From: Brassica napus
Taxonomy: Eukaryota > Streptophyta > Magnoliopsida > Brassicales > Brassicaceae
Assembly: GCF_020379485.1 (NCBI RefSeq)
Contig: NC_063448.1
Coordinates: forward strand, 14,159,726-14,223,725
Reading direction: 5' to 3'
Length of the DNA stretch: 64,000 nt
The translations under genes were made by a program, and so were the position numbers. Each line of letters starts with the position of its first letter. Position 1 is the stretch's first letter. Under the pieces are notes generated by a model. That model was not told the DNA's origin and made no database searches. It saw only the letters and a list, made by a program, of their open reading frames with translations. Positions 36,512-48,371 of this stretch are shown piece after piece.

Positions 36512-37988
36512 TGATGTTAGGAGTTTTCAAGGCTCCTAAGACAAATGTTGTAGTATAAATGATTGTCGAACAAATTCTAAGGGATTTCAAGCACTGAGAA
36601 TGCAAGTACTTACTTAATCTAAGTGCAACCGATGATTTAAAGGGTTTTCTAAACTAATGATTAATACTAATGCAGTTTCAGAATAATAAAAACGGTAAAT
36701 GAGTTGACTTTCTTAACTAAGGAAAATGAGAACTCATGGGCATATGAATTAGACCTTGGGTGATCAAGTTTTGAACTAAGGATGGCAGACGAACAATCAA
36801 ACTATCAACCTTAAGCTTAGACACGATCCTAAACAAACTCTATGTCTAGATGAATGTTCATTTACTAACACATTTCAAACAACAAATGTCTTTGGTTGAA
36901 TAATATGGAAGCAATCATTACTAACATGTTTAAGGCTATCTTAGCACTTCTAACAACAAATGTCTTTGGCAAAATATGCTAAAAGCTTAGAAGAGTTGTT
37001 TCGGGCATTTCATTGAACACCTTTTGGGTGGGAAATGCCTAAAAATCAACTTTTGAGAAGCTAACTCAGAAGATGCATTATGATTACTCTACTAGCAAGG
37101 TTTTGGAATGATCTACTCTAAAACATCATAGCTCTATACTAATCACCCTTAATCTTCCTAACCCATGAATTCAAATGGTGATTACTCACTACTCTTCATG
37201 ATTCCTCTTAAACCCATTTTGGATTTCAGATTAATCATACAGAGGGATACAACAACAAATTGGAAACACAGAATTGCAATAACTAGATGAACAAAGATGA
37301 TTCAAGAGATGAAATTTCCAAAGGTTTTTCTTTAGAACCAAAGATAATTTGTCTGGTGGCTGCTAAAGGTACTTAAAACATAGGTTTTCAAAAGTAAAAA
37401 CGTGCATAATGAAATGACCAAAAGGCCCTTAGAAAACATGAATTCGGCCAAACAAATAGACGTGGAGCGACCTCGGCACGTCGCTCCGACAAGTCGCTCC
37501 GGGCTTCGGGAGCGACCTCAGTGGGTCGCTCTGAGAGGTCGCTCCGGCTCCATTGTGTTGTCGTCACGCGATAGACATGCGAGCGACCTCGGGGTGTCAC
37601 TCTGGCCAAGTTACTTTGGGTCGGGAGCGACCTGGAGTGGTCGCTCTGATAGGTCGCTCCGGGTCAGTTCTCGGCTTCCACCAGGATGAGATGGCGAGCG
37701 ACTTCTCGGGGTCGCTCCAGCAAGGTCGCTCTGAGAGGTAGTTTGGAGCGACCTCATGGCGTCGCTTCGTGATGTCGCTCCCATGCTCTGCTCGTCCAAT
37801 GATCACCTAGAACACTTCTTTTGAGCTCAAAATGCACCCAAATGCCTCCAAGAACTCCATGTGGTACTCCAACACCTGATAAAGACTCATGTATGCAAAA
37901 TGCAACCTAAACGTGGCTAAATCCTAGTCTATATGATCAAAATGCACATGGGTGAATGGATAAGACAATGGAAATATGCAAGATATCA
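36512..37988 (-). repeat. Gypsy 3' LTR (left copy)
   Basis: 1477 bp, TG...CA, next to the polypurine tract. Positions 37460-37790 hold an array of GGAGCGACCT / AGGTCGCTCC motifs in both orientations. Short frames across this array are not genes. Confidence 0.93.
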
Positions 37989-37989
37989 A

Positions 37990-38002
37990 CTCCCCCAAAC
38001 TT
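37990..38002 (-). other. Polypurine tract of the Gypsy element
   Basis: On the reverse strand AAGTTTGGGGGAG ends one base before the LTR at 37988, the expected site for plus-strand DNA priming. Confidence 0.85.
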
Positions 38003-39382
38003 GTTCTTTTACTTGTCCACAAGTGAACTTTCTAGAACTCATAGGGAGAGAGGTTTGAAGGTGGGAGCTCATAGCCAAAAGAAACACAACTAGCACTCGA
38101 TTCAACATCTAATCCAACATGAGCACACTCTCTTATTACACTCTAGCTTCTCTAGGCCTATCTCAACTCCTTTTGCCCTTATACTCATCATCAAGCATCC
38201 ACACATTCAAATCAACCAACTCTCACATTCATTAAGCATAAAACATTAAGTGAATTCTTGCAAATGGTCAATTGGTCCAAATCATTTGGTTGAGTAAGGG
38301 AAAGCTTTTATTCAAGTGGGTCAAGAGGTTCAAAATCCATGATCTTTTAAAGTGGTTTACTCTCAAAACGAGTAGCCTTGACATTGCACATAATATATCT
38401 AAGAAAGGGACCAACTCATGCATACAATGCTCAATCTCCATTGTTCTACCCTTTTTCCAAACATACAAGTTACACAATCACTTACCAATGTCAGACCCAA
38501 CTCTCATCTCTCACCAAAAGATCTCAAGAACACTTTGCACATAAAACTCTTTTTCTTTGAAATTTATAAAGGATTTTCTCAACTTCTAAACAAATCTTAG
38601 CTCTAAACAACTTTGCTAGCCCCCGTTTCTTTCTTTTTCTTCTTTTTTTTTTTTTTTTTTTTGGTGGCCAAGACTTTTCACAAATTGAGCTAGATGTTTC
38701 TCTACTTATCCCATAAAGACTAGTCAATTAAACACAAGAGTTCACTCTTTTCCTTCAACTTTCTCATACTCCCAAATCAAACTTTACAACACTCACCCCC
38801 ATCCTATGGCTAGACAATAATGTGCCTAATCTAGCAAGAATGAAGATCAAGCATTGTCGTTCTCGATACTCTCAACATTATGTGCATGTAAGACTTTCCG
38901 AAAAAGGCCTCACTCATCAATCAATGAAGGCTTAAACGGAGGAAGGGATTTTGGGGAGAGGTCTACCACTAGAGGTTGTCAAAAAGATTGGCATAAAGGA
39001 TGTGACAACTCAAGTGTGTATATCCATGATTCAGTACACAAGGGACCATGAGCAAGATGCATTAAGTTCGTTCAGTTCAAATAAGGTTGTAGTTGGCTTC
39101 AAAGACTGAGTTTCAGCAATCAACAAGTTTCAGGAAGAGTTTTCAAGGCTCGAAGCATACAAGTCTTTTTGAGAGGTGCATAAGCTACTCAGGTGCAAAG
39201 TAGTGTTCTTTACAAGATATTTAAAATCATTGCTCCCAATGCAAGAATGCAACCTATATGCTCTAGACTCTCCTAGAAATGCAAATGATGCAAACTAAAT
39301 GATTTTTTTTATATGCAAATAGGTATGCAATGCATGACTCAATGAAACAACATCAAAGCAAACATGATCAAATACTTGGTAC
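38003..39382. other. Non-coding 3' region of the Gypsy element between two purine tracts
   Basis: No supported gene. It includes a 22-base T run near 38641-38662. Long untranslated 3' regions are usual in Athila-type elements. Confidence 0.65.
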
Positions 39383-39395
39383 CTCCCCCAAACTT
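39383..39395 (-). other. Second copy of the polypurine motif
   Basis: The same 13-mer as at 37990, AAGTTTGGGGGAG on the reverse strand, lies 1.4 kb further inside, about 105 bp beyond the stop codon of the third gene. Confidence 0.6.
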
Positions 39396-39500
39396 AAATG
39401 ACACAGTCTCTGTGTTGTCAAGGAGAGAGAGATACCCAAAAAGAGAAAACTAATATGCAAAAACGAAATGGTATATACAAGGGAAAGTAGAGAAGTACCT

Positions 39501-41321
39501 TCAAGGATAGTAAGTGGGGGAAGATGCCCCAGCATCGTCGTCGTCCGGTGGGAACGTGGTGTAGTAACCTCCATGTCCTGAGCTGTAGTCTCCATACCAT
39601 TGTTGGCTCTGAACCTCTTCAATCTCAGCCTCACTTTCTGAAGAGGCTAGGGATGGAGACTTGTTTCCAGAGGCGGAAGGCTGAGTGGATGGGTTCCTCC
39701 ATTTTCGCTGGAGCTGTCTACCAGTGAGTGGGAAACCAAGATTAGTGGGCTGAGGTGGGGGCTGGGGGACTGATGTGTTCGCGAAGGCGAAGTCCGCTGA
39801 GCTACATCCAGCTATACCTCCTCTGGTCAAGACATCGGCCACCTTCTTCATGAACTTGGCTGAAGTCTTTGCTTGCTTCTTCACCGTCTTGCTCAGCGCC
39901 TTGCACTTGTCCTTCAGCTTTTCGATTGTTCTGTCTTGTGCCTTGTTCCATCGCTGAAGTCGGCCAATGTGGTCATGAGCGTCACGAAGCGCACCAGGGG
40001 GAAGGACTCCATCATGTGGCTTGAAGTAGTAGCGTGGAGGTCCATAGATGGGTACAGATTCTTCCCTAGGAGGTTCCGTGAAGTCGTGTCTCGTCGGAAC
40101 ACTCCTTTTCCTTGGTGCAGCAATGGGACCGAGAGACCCGTGTTCTCCAAGAAAGTCTTCTTGGGATAAGTTGAAGCTGATAGCTCCAGGTCTCTCTAAG
40201 CTCGTCAGTCTCTGGTTTGGAAGAACCACTTCGACCGGCTTGCCCTGCAAGTAGTAGTGGTAGACGTAGTCCTTCCCATACATCCCACTGAAATAGGTGG
40301 CAATCCTCAAGTAAGTGCCATCGATGAACTTAGGCCCTGCTGCGTCCTTTCCCAAGGGAACATTCAGAAATTGGAGCAGTGGTGTGATCATCCCGCCTAT
40401 CCCAACCTTTGGTTGCGAATCAGTTGTGTACCATGCCCAGTCTCTGTAGTGCTCGAGACGATTCACGAAGAAGCTGACCATCCCGAAGGAAGCATAGATG
40501 TCGTTGCTTGGAAGGGGCAACGTTCCAGGTGGGGCGTAGGGGCGGATAGCCGGGCAGAGCAGTCGCATGTCTTCCTCGGTGACATTACCAGCTTGCTTCC
40601 GTGGGTAGAATGCATGGACGAGCATCCTATGGAGGTAGCGTACAGACGGGTGCCGGATATGTGAGTTCTTGTCAGCCCCGGTAGAGTGCTTGTTTCCAGT
40701 GATTAACTTCCAAAGCTGAGCGGGGAGGTTTTCACACTTGGGAAGGGAGTAGTCTGCCAAGTCTTGGAAACCCATGACTCTCCCAATGTCTTTGAAGTTC
40801 ATGTTGTACTCTCTCCCATTGACCTTGAACTTTATTTTGCCCCATCCTTGCCTCACGTGCGGAGCGTCATGGTAAGTGACCTCAAGGGAAGACAATAACT
40901 GACAGGAGACATCCCGGTAGGCAGGGTAGGCCATGGTGAGGAGTTTGGGCATCTTCAGGTGCCCCAGCATTGCCTCAATATCAGAATCGAGACCCACCTC
41001 CTTCAGCAAATCAAGGTCAGCGAATCTGGTTGGAGTCCAAGTTACCCCATTCAGCAAATGATGATACAGCTCTTCCTCAGATGGAGTTTTCGCCCTGTCT
41101 CTATCCTCAGCAACCTCCTTCCCCTTGGACATCTTGGCCCTCTTTGTAGGAGCCTGCTCATCTGCACTTTCATCGCCACTCTCCTCATCTGTGGCAACTG
41201 CTATACTCTTTCCTGCCCTCTTCTCTTGCTCCTTTGCCTTCTTTGCAGCCACGGTTTGCTGTCGAGAAGTCCTTTGTGTCCCAGAACCAGCTCGTTCCGA
41301 GGCTAAAGCCTTTCCTCTCAA
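39501..41321 (-). CDS. Athila-type third gene (ORF1-family protein in env position)
   Basis: 606 residues, open throughout, on the same strand as gag-pol and 3' of it, the place where Athila elements carry their extra gene. The N-terminal ~90 residues are basic and acidic low-complexity with a likely nuclear-type basic cluster (PTKRAKMSKGK). Residues ~90-390 form a globular region with the Athila ORF1 look (MAYPAYRDVSCQLLSSLEVT, YNMNFKDIGRVMGF). A predicted coiled coil at ~435-490 (IGRLQRWNKAQDRTIEKLKD) precedes a Ser, Pro, Asp and Tyr-rich tail. I see no signal peptide or membrane segment, so an envelope function is not supported. Biochemical role unknown. The actual ATG could be further in. 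Confidence 0.8.
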   Translation of the reverse strand: MRGKALASERAGSGTQRTSRQQTVAAKKAKEQEKRAGKSIAVATDEESGDESADEQAPTKRAKMSKGKEVAEDRDRAKTPSEEELYHHLLNGVTWTPTRFADLDLLKEVGLDSDIEAMLGHLKMPKLLTMAYPAYRDVSCQLLSSLEVTYHDAPHVRQGWGKIKFKVNGREYNMNFKDIGRVMGFQDLADYSLPKCENLPAQLWKLITGNKHSTGADKNSHIRHPSVRYLHRMLVHAFYPRKQAGNVTEEDMRLLCPAIRPYAPPGTLPLPSNDIYASFGMVSFFVNRLEHYRDWAWYTTDSQPKVGIGGMITPLLQFLNVPLGKDAAGPKFIDGTYLRIATYFSGMYGKDYVYHYYLQGKPVEVVLPNQRLTSLERPGAISFNLSQEDFLGEHGSLGPIAAPRKRSVPTRHDFTEPPREESVPIYGPPRYYFKPHDGVLPPGALRDAHDHIGRLQRWNKAQDRTIEKLKDKCKALSKTVKKQAKTSAKFMKKVADVLTRGGIAGCSSADFAFANTSVPQPPPQPTNLGFPLTGRQLQRKWRNPSTQPSASGNKSPSLASSESEAEIEEVQSQQWYGDYSSGHGGYYTTFPPDDDDAGASSPTYYP

Positions 41322-42626
41322 CGAAGACTCTTGACTTTCAGGTTCTTGCCTTTCAGCATCCGATTTTCCCTTAGTTTTCTAACCATTGTACTTGAGAAAT
41401 ACAAAACTTGGAAAGGGATAAGTCGATTGACTTTGCAAATGTAAACTTCAAGAAGCAACATAAAGAATCACAATTCTCAATCTTTTCATCATGTGAAAAT
41501 TACAAGACAAGTAAAATTCAATAATCAAAGTAATTCTAGAATGAGAGGGTTCTCTAATCAAACCTTTCAACACCTTAACATACTAACTCACCCACTAACA
41601 CACTCAATTAGGATCAATTTCGAAAAGCCCCAAATCCATGAACCCTAATTTTGCCAAAGTTCAAATTAAGCTCAATTCCACCATCAATTCAACAACCCAA
41701 CTTGATATATAAGCTTTCCCTAGTCTATTTTACCACAATCAAGCAAGAAAATGACCAAATTTCGATTTTCAAATTCTAGGGTTCATGGACCTACGAATTT
41801 GAATTTAAAAACACAATACCTTGCTTTGGATGAAAGGAAATGGGGAATGGATGGTGAGGAATAGACTGTTGGGGCGAAAGCTTGGATTTAGAAACAAGAA
41901 CTAGGAGATTTGGGTGAGAATTGAGAAAGTTAGGATATTTTTGGTGTGGGTTTGTTTGAGAGAGTATGAGTGTTTGTGAGAGGAAGGGAGAGTGAAAGAG
42001 ATGAAGGTCGTGGGTATGGGTAGGTCTAGGGTCGTCCGGTTAGTTTTAGGGCTGGTTAACTCGAATTAAACCGGACAAAATCGAAGAGGTACTTACCTGG
42101 ACCGGCTCGGAAGCGACCTCACCTGGTCGCTGCGAGACGTCGCTCTGATCGACAGAAAACGCAAGCGACCTCACGTGGTCGCTGCGAGACGTCGCTCCGA
42201 GAGCGATTCTCGAGCCCCGGAGACCGAAATGCGAGCGACTTGGTCGAATTGCTCTGATCACGTCGTTCCCAGTCACAGAAAATGCGAGCGACCTCACGTG
42301 GTCGCTGCGAGAAGTCGCTCCGAGAGCGACTCTCGAACTCCGGACACCGAAAATGCGAGCGACTTGGACCAGTCGCTCTGATCACGTCGCTCCCAGCTGG
42401 AGCGACCTCGTGGCGTCGCTGCGGAACCTCGCTCCCACGCTCGATTCTTTGCATTGACCGGATCGATGAACCACCTGAACACAGCTTCAACACTTTTCCC
42501 CTATTTTTTTTTTATGAAATATGATGAAAATGAAAATACCAATGCAATATGTACAAGGATACGCATGGGACTTCCTCCCAAGTGAGCTTGTTTTAAGTCT
42601 CTAGCTTGACTTTGCCTCCTTTTGGA
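41322..42626. other. Gypsy spacer between pol and the third gene, with GAGCGAC motif array
   Basis: 42105-42440 is an array of GAGCGACCTCACGTGGTCGC and GTCGCTCCGAGAGCGA units, the same motif family as inside the LTRs (37460-37790, 49320-49660) but with different spacers. 41390-42000 is AT-rich leader or intron-like sequence in front of the third gene. No gene is supported. Confidence 0.75.
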
Positions 42627-45600
42627 TTAGGTTGGGGTAGGATCAGACAGTGGAGTTGAAACTCCATCTTCCTCAGGTGCATCTGCCATGTAGAGCTTAA
42701 CCCTTTGCCCATTGACTGTGAAGTCTCTTCCATCAGTACTCCACAAAACTATTGCTCCATATGGCTTAACCTCTTTGACCTTGAAAGGGCCGGACCACCT
42801 TGACTTAAGCTTTCCTGGAAACAACTTCAGTCTTGAGTTGTAGAGAAGAACTTGATCTCCTTCTTTAAACTCTCTCTTTAGGATATTCTTGTCATGGAAA
42901 GCTTTAGTCTTCTCCTTGTAGATCCTTGAGTTTTCAAAGGCATCCATTCTTATCTCATCAAGCTCATGTAGCTGAAAAAGCCTTTTCTCCTTGGCACTCT
43001 TGATGTCAAAGTTCAGCAACTTTACTGCCCAAAGTGCCTTGTACTCAAGCTCCACTGGTAGATGGCAAGCTTTCCCGTACACTAGGTTGAAAGGTGTGGT
43101 CCCCAGAGGTGTCTTGTAAGCTGTCCTATAAGCCCAAAGCGCATCATCAAGCTTAACTGACCAATCCTTCCTTGTAATCCCCACAATCTTCTCCAGAATG
43201 GACTTGATCTCTCTGTTAGAAATCTCAACTTGACCACTTGTTTGAGGATGGTAAGGAGTTGCAACCTTGTGCTTAACACCGTTCTTCCTGAGAAGTCCCT
43301 CAAGCAGTTTGTTGATGAAATGAGACCCTCCATCACTGATTACAACTCTTGGAACTCCGAACCTTGGAAAGATGGTGCTCTTGAACATCTTGATTACCAC
43401 TCTTGCATCATTGGTGGGACTTGCAATAGCTTCCACCCATTTTGAGACATAATCAACAGCTACCAGGATGTACTTGTTGCCATGTGATGATGGAAATGGC
43501 CCCATGAAGTCAATACCCCACACATCAAACACTTCAACTTCAAGGATTGGATTCTGAGGCATCTCATTCCTCTTGGTGATGTTTCCCCTCCTTTGGCATG
43601 AATCACACCTTGAAACAAAGTCTTGTGTGTCCTTGAACATGTGTGGCCACCAGAATCCAGCTTGTAACACCTTAGCAACAGTCTTGAAGGTAGCAAAGTG
43701 GCCTCCATAAGATGATCCATGACACTGTGTAAGGATCCCATCAATCTCCTCATTAGCAACCACTCTCCTATAAAGTTGATCTTTGCAGAGAATGTAGAGG
43801 TAGGGCTCATCCCAGTAGTATCTCTTCACATCCTTGTAGAACTTCTTCTTGGCATAACCCACAAGATTCAAAGGCTCTTTTCCTGTGGCTAGGTAATTCA
43901 CCAAATCAGCATACCAAGGTTCTTTCTCTTCTGTTGCCTTGACTTCTTCAAGCTTCCTTCCAGTCTCACAAACTGCTATCACTGCTCCAATAGCCATGAT
44001 CTGTTCCTCAGGGAGTCCTTCATCAATTGGAATGCCACACTCCACTCTCAGCCTGGACAAGTGATCAGCTACACCATTCTCAACTCCTGGCTTGTCCTTG
44101 ATCTCTAAATCAAACTCTTGCAGCAAAAGAATCCATCTCAAGAGCCTGGGCTTTGCATCCTTCTTCGCCAAAAGGTGTCTCAACGCAGCATGATCTGTGT
44201 AGACAATGACTTTAGATCCCACCAAGTAGCTTCTGAACTTCTCAAAGGCAAAGACAATGGCTAGCATCTCCTTCTCTGTTGTGGCATATCTCATCTGAGC
44301 ATCATTCAGGGTTTGGCTCGCGTAGTAGATCACATGGGTCTTGCCATCTTTCTTCTGCCCCAAAACAGCTCCCACAGCATAATCACTAGCATCACACATG
44401 ATCTCAAAGGGGAGATCCCAATTAGGTGGCTGGACAATTGGAGCACTGATGAGTTCACCTTTCAGCTTCTTGAAGGCTTCTAGACACTCCACATCAAAGC
44501 TGAAGGTGGCTTCTTTGCACAGCAGCCTGGTCAATGGTCTAGTGATCATGGAGAAGTCCTTTATGAATCTCCTGTAAAACCCAGCATGACCAAGAAAACT
44601 TCGGATGTCTTTCACTGTCTTTGGTGGGGGCAAACCAACCATAACATCGATTTTGGCCTTATCCACCTCAATCCCCTTCTCTGAAATCTTGTGCCCCAGC
44701 ACAATCCCTTCTTTGACCATGAAGTGACACTTCTCCCAGTTCAGCACAAGGTTGGTGTCTTCACATCTCTGTAGGACCCTGCACAAATTTGACAAACAAG
44801 CAGAAAACGAAGATCCATAGACAGAGAAATCATCCATGAACACCTCCACAACATCCTCAATCAGATCAGAAAAGATCGACATCATGCACCTTTGAAAGGT
44901 GGCTGGAGCATTACATAGACCAAATGGCATTCTTCGATATGCGAAGGTACCATAAGGACATGTGAATGTTGTTTTCTCCTGATCATTGGGATGTATGGGG
45001 ATCTGGAAGAATCCTGAATATCCATCAAGAAAACAATAGAATGGATGATTTGCAAGTCTCTCAAGCATCTGATCAATAAATGGAAGTGGAAAATGATCTT
45101 TTCTAGATGCAGAGTTCAGTTTTCGGTAATCAATACACATCCTATGCCCAGTGACTGTTCTTGTTGGTATCAATTCATCCTTGTCATTTTTAATCACAGT
45201 TATACCACCCTTTTTTGGCACAACATGCACAGGAGATACCCATTTAGAATCTGAGATAGGGTAGATAACACCAGCATCTAAGAGTTTAAGAATCTCTTTC
45301 TTTACAACATCCTTCAGGTTAGGATTTAACCTTCTTTGATGCTCGATAGAAGTCATTGATTCATCCTCAAGATGTATCCTATGCATACACAAAGAGGGTG
45401 ATATTCCCTTGATGTCATCAAGTGAGTAACCTATTGCTTTTCTAAATCTTTTAAGTGTTTTCAAAAGTTCAGATAGCTCAGTTTCAGTAAGTTCACTACT
45501 CACAATGACTGGATAAGTTCCATTAGGACCAAGAAATGCATACCTTACACCATTGGGGAGAGGTTTAAGCTCCACTTTAGGCGCCTTAAGCTCGCTCCAG

Positions 45601-47528
45601 TCGTCTTGCTGGGTGTCCCCTTGTTGAATGACCGAGGCTTCCTGATGGACAATTTGAGGCAGCTCCTCATACTGATCCTTACTACCAAATCCTCTGTGTG
45701 AATCCAACATCATCCCATAGGCAGCACTCTCCAGGTTCTGAATCACTTCAGCTGGCCTCTCTATCGTCAAAGCATGCTGTAGAGGGTCTTCTAGTGACAA
45801 TTCTTCAAGGAGCTCATCAGCAAGGGCATCCATCTCTTCAATGTAGAAAACTTGCCCTTGAACTGTTGGTTTCTTCATTACCTCCTTGATGTCAAAGTGA
45901 AGAACATGCCCTTTACCCAAGTGGAGATCAATCTTGCCCTCTTTCACATTAACAATTGCTCCTGCTGTAGCTAAGAAAGGCCTTCCAAGGATTAAAGGAT
46001 CTGCAGCTTCCTCACCCATCTCAAGCACCACAAAGTCTGTAGGGATCTCATATTTTCCAACCATAACGGGGAGGTCCTCCAAGATACCCACAGGGTACTT
46101 CACTGAACGATCAGCCAATACCAGAGACAGTCTACACTTCTTGTACTGAGTGAAACCAAGCTTCTTAGCAACAGATAAAGGCATCAAGCTGACACTAGCT
46201 CCCAAATCGCAGAGACATCTATCAAATACCATAGGTCCAAGAGCACAAGGTAATGTGAAGCATCCTGGATCTTCTAGCTTCTTTGGAACAACAAGCCTCT
46301 GGATGATGGCACTGCACTCATGAGTGAGAATCATCATGCCCTCCATCTCCTTCTTCTTTGCAGCTACAACATCTTTCAGGAACTTGCTATATTGAGGAAT
46401 CAGCATGAAAGCATCAATGATGGGCATTGTGACTTGAACTTCACTCATTTGCTTCTCAAATAGAGCTTTGTACTTCTCTAGCAGCTGCCTCTTGAATCTA
46501 CCAGGGAATGGTAGTTTGGGTTCATAGGGAGGAGGAACAAAAGAATTCTCACTTGCTGGAGCAACAACTTCACCATCTTTCACTGTTTTCTTCTCTTCCC
46601 CAACCTTTCCTTTACCTTTTGCTTCCACAATCTTCTCCAAGATTTCATCATTGATTTTCTCATCAACAATCACCACTTCATCATCTATGTTGATGGCAAC
46701 CCCCTCACCTTGTTTCTCAGCATCCTTGGTGAGAGCTTTCTGAGGTAACTCCTTACCACTCCTGAGGGTGATAGCTTTCATGGTCTCCTTGGGGTTTTGC
46801 TCAGATTTTCCAGGTAAAGAACCTTGTTGGCGATTTTGTTGAGTGTTCATGGCAGCAAACTGGTTCTCCAAAGTTCTGAACTTGTTGTTGAGCTCATTGT
46901 AGCTTCCATCAATCTTTGAGTGAAGGTTCTTCAACTCATAGCCAACATGCTTCTCACTTCTTGTCTGAGACTCCAAGATTTGTTTTAGTAGGGCATCAGT
47001 GATGCTGACTTGAGGAGTAGAGGTAGAAGTAGTAGGTTGTTGTTGGACAGGTTGTTGTCCTTTGTTGTCGAAACCAGGAGCATGGTTTTGTTGAGGCTGA
47101 TAGCTGCCTTGCTGGTTGTTCCGAGGCTGATAACCACTCTGTTGGTTGTTGGGGTAAGATCTCTGTTGGTAGTTGTTGTACTGAAAGTTTGGCTCTTTCT
47201 TGTACCAGCTACCATTGTTGTTGATGAAGCACAGCTCTTCTTGCCCTTCTAAACCATCAACTTCCTGGACAACAGGTGTGGCTTCTTTGTTTGGGTTACC
47301 AACAAAGTGCAGCTGCTCATGGGTGGTCTTATCAGCAATGAGAATATCAATCTTATCCTGGAGAGCCTTTAACTCCTTCTTCGTCTGCTTGTCATTTGTT
47401 CTACTGCCTCTGTCGTGGTCTCCACTGTAGACTGCATCACTCTTGACCATGTTGTCTACCAACTGCTCTGCATCCTCTTCTGTTCTTCCCAAGAAGAACC
47501 CATTGCTAGTTGTATCCAATCTGGCTCT
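42627..47528 (-). CDS. Gypsy polyprotein: gag remainder, protease, RT, RNase H, integrase
   Basis: One open frame of about 1630 residues, in frame with gag and separated from it only by a TAG at 47529-47531. Order, numbering from 47519: gag C-terminal Asn/Gln-rich region (110-240), aspartic protease ([12 protein letters not shown], Asp438), RT (about 745-930, [18 protein letters not shown] and FMDDFSVYG), RNase H ([42 protein letters not shown]), integrase zinc finger ([10 protein letters not shown] ... RCDSCQRRG) and integrase core with Asp, Asp and Glu in [16 protein letters not shown] and [10 protein letters not shown]. No further stop was found, so every enzyme is open. Upstream, 47529-48242 is gag. 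Confidence 0.92.
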   Translation of the reverse strand, partial: RARLDTTSNGFFLGRTEEDAEQLVDNMVKSDAVYSGDHDRGSRTNDKQTKKELKALQDKIDILIADKTTHEQLHFVGNPNKEATPVVQEVDGLEGQEELCFINNNGSWYKKEPNFQYNNYQQRSYPNNQQSGYQPRNNQQGSYQPQQNHAPGFDNKGQQPVQQQPTTSTSTPQVSITDALLKQILESQTRSEKHVGYELKNLHSKIDGSYNELNNKFRTLENQFAAMNTQQNRQQGSLPGKSEQNPKETMKAITLRSGKELPQKALTKDAEKQGEGVAINIDDEVVIVDEKINDEILEKIVEAKGKGKVGEEKKTVKDGEVVAPASENSFVPPPYEPKLPFPGRFKRQLLEKYKALFEKQMSEVQVTMPIIDAFMLIPQYSKFLKDVVAAKKKEMEGMMILTHECSAIIQRLVVPKKLEDPGCFTLPCALGPMVFDRCLCDLGASVSLMPLSVAKKLGFTQYKKCRLSLVLADRSVKYPVGILEDLPVMVGKYEIPTDFVVLEMGEEAADPLILGRPFLATAGAIVNVKEGKIDLHLGKGHVLHFDIKEVMKKPTVQGQVFYIEEMDALADELLEELSLEDPLQHALTIERPAEVIQNLESAAYGMMLDSHRGFGSKDQYEELPQIVHQEASVIQQGDTQQDDWSELKAPKVELKPLPNGVRYAFLGPNGTYPVIVSSELTETELSELLKTLKRFRKAIGYSLDDIKGISPSLCMHRIHLEDESMTSIEHQRRLNPNLKDVVKKEILKLLDAGVIYPISDSKWVSPVHVVPKKGGITVIKNDKDELIPTRTVTGHRMCIDYRKLNSASRKDHFPLPFIDQMLERLANHPFYCFLDGYSGFFQIPIHPNDQEKTTFTCPYGTFAYRRMPFGLCNAPATFQRCMMSIFSDLIEDVVEVFMDDFSVYGSSFSACLSNLCRVLQRCEDTNLVLNWEKCHFMVKEGIVLGHKISEKGIEVDKAKIDVMVGLPPPKTVKDIRSFLGHAGFYRRFIKDFSMITRPLTRLLCKEATFSFDVECLEAFKKLKGELISAPIVQPPNWDLPFEIMCDASDYAVGAVLGQKKDGKTHVIYYASQTLNDAQMRYATTEKEMLAIVFAFEKFRSYLVGSKVIVYTDHAALRHLLAKKDAKPRLLRWILLLQEFDLEIKDKPGVENGVADHLSRLRVECGIPIDEGLPEEQIMAIGAVIAVCETGRKLEEVKATEEKEPWYADLVNYLATGKEPLNLVGYAKKKFYKDVKRYYWDEPYLYILCKDQLYRRVVANEEIDGILTQCHGSSYGGHFATFKTVAKVLQAGFWWPHMFKDTQDFVSRCDSCQRRGNITKRNEMPQNPILEVEVFDVWGIDFMGPFPSSHGNKYILVAVDYVSKWVEAIASPTNDARVVIKMFKSTIFPRFGVPRVVISDGGSHFINKLLEGLLRKNGVKHKVATPYHPQTSGQVEISNREIKSILEKIVGITRKDWSVKLDDALWAYRTAYKTPLGTTPFNLVYGKACHLPVELEYKALWAVKLLNFDIKSAKEKRLFQLHELDEIRMDAFENSRIYKEKTKAFHDKNILKREFKEGDQVLLYNSRLKLFPGKLKSRWSGPFKVKEVKPYGAIVLWSTDGRDFTVNGQRVKLYMADAPEEDGVSTPLSDPTPT

Positions 47529-48242
47529 CTACTTAGGAAGATCTCCTCTGTATAATGTGCTCAGCAGGCTTTCCTTAGAGAATCCATGATGATGGCATTG
47601 AGCTTGGTAGCCTTTGAATCTCTCCCAGGCTTCACTGAATCCTTCCAAGCCTCTCTGTTGAAAGCTGGAGATCTCATTTCTCAGCTTAGCAGTTTTTGAA
47701 GTAGAGAAGAACTTCTCCAAGAAAGCTTTCTTGCAGTCATCCCAAGTGGTGATTGAGTCGCTTGGTAGAGACTTCTCCCACTGTCGTGCCTTATCCCCCA
47801 GAGAGAAAGGGAATAACTTCAGCTTTAAGGCATCCTCAGACACACCATTGGTTTTTGACAACCCACAGTAGCTGTCGAACCTGTCCAAGTGATCAAATGG
47901 GTTCTCTAGAGACAAGCCATGATACTTGTTGTTCTCGATCACGTTGAGGAGTCCTGATTTGATCTCAAAGTTGTTGGCTGGTACAGCTGGTGCTCGGATT
48001 CCCAATCTATGACCATGAATGTTGGGGCGGTCATAAGTGCCAATGGGTCGAGCTGCTCGCTGTTGGTTTTGTGGAACGTTGTTGGCATCATTTTGAGGTA
48101 TGTCTCCCATATCAGTATCCAATCTCTGCAAGTGAGACTGTTGCTCTTCTTCTCTTCTCTTTCTAGCACACTCTCTCTCTAAAGCTCTGATGTCTGCGGC
48201 TCTTGGAACTAGGTTTGATGGACCCCTGCTCCTCAAGTTCAT
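47529..48242 (-). CDS. Gypsy gag (capsid region), ending in an in-frame TAG
   Basis: From ATG at 48240-48242 (MNLRSRGPSN) the product is 237 residues and carries the Retrotrans_gag core (NPFDHLDRFDSYC, LFPFSLGDKARQWEKSLP, FLEKFFSTSKTAKLRNEI, ESLLSTLYRGDLPK). An upstream extension to 48314 is hydrophobic and sits before a TTTACAG-like acceptor, so 48242 is the better start. The TAG at 47529-47531 falls where relatives continue without a break into the [11 protein letters not shown] segment. It therefore looks like either one point mutation or a readthrough codon between gag and pol. Confidence 0.85.
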   Translation of the reverse strand: MNLRSRGPSNLVPRAADIRALERECARKRREEEQQSHLQRLDTDMGDIPQNDANNVPQNQQRAARPIGTYDRPNIHGHRLGIRAPAVPANNFEIKSGLLNVIENNKYHGLSLENPFDHLDRFDSYCGLSKTNGVSEDALKLKLFPFSLGDKARQWEKSLPSDSITTWDDCKKAFLEKFFSTSKTAKLRNEISSFQQRGLEGFSEAWERFKGYQAQCHHHGFSKESLLSTLYRGDLPK

Positions 48243-48355
48243 ATACCTGTAAATTAAAGGGAGGTGAAGAAGGAGAATCAGTAACAAAAGAATATAAAAA
48301 TGACTTAGTCTCAAGCAAATGACTAAATCTCAATGTTCAAATCTACTCAGAATCT

Positions 48356-48368
48356 GGCAACGGCGCCA
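48356..48368 (-). other. Primer binding site of the Gypsy element (tRNA-Asp type)
   Basis: On the reverse strand TGGCGCCGTTGCC starts three bases inside the LTR edge. It complements the 3' end of plant tRNA-Asp (GGCAACGGCGCCA) over 13 bases. Confidence 0.82.
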
Positions 48369-48371
48369 ATT

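Noticed and set aside
38524..38727. Lys/Arg-rich reverse-strand frame in the Gypsy 3' region
   Set aside because: It is generated by a long T-run and lies in the non-coding region between the two purine tracts.
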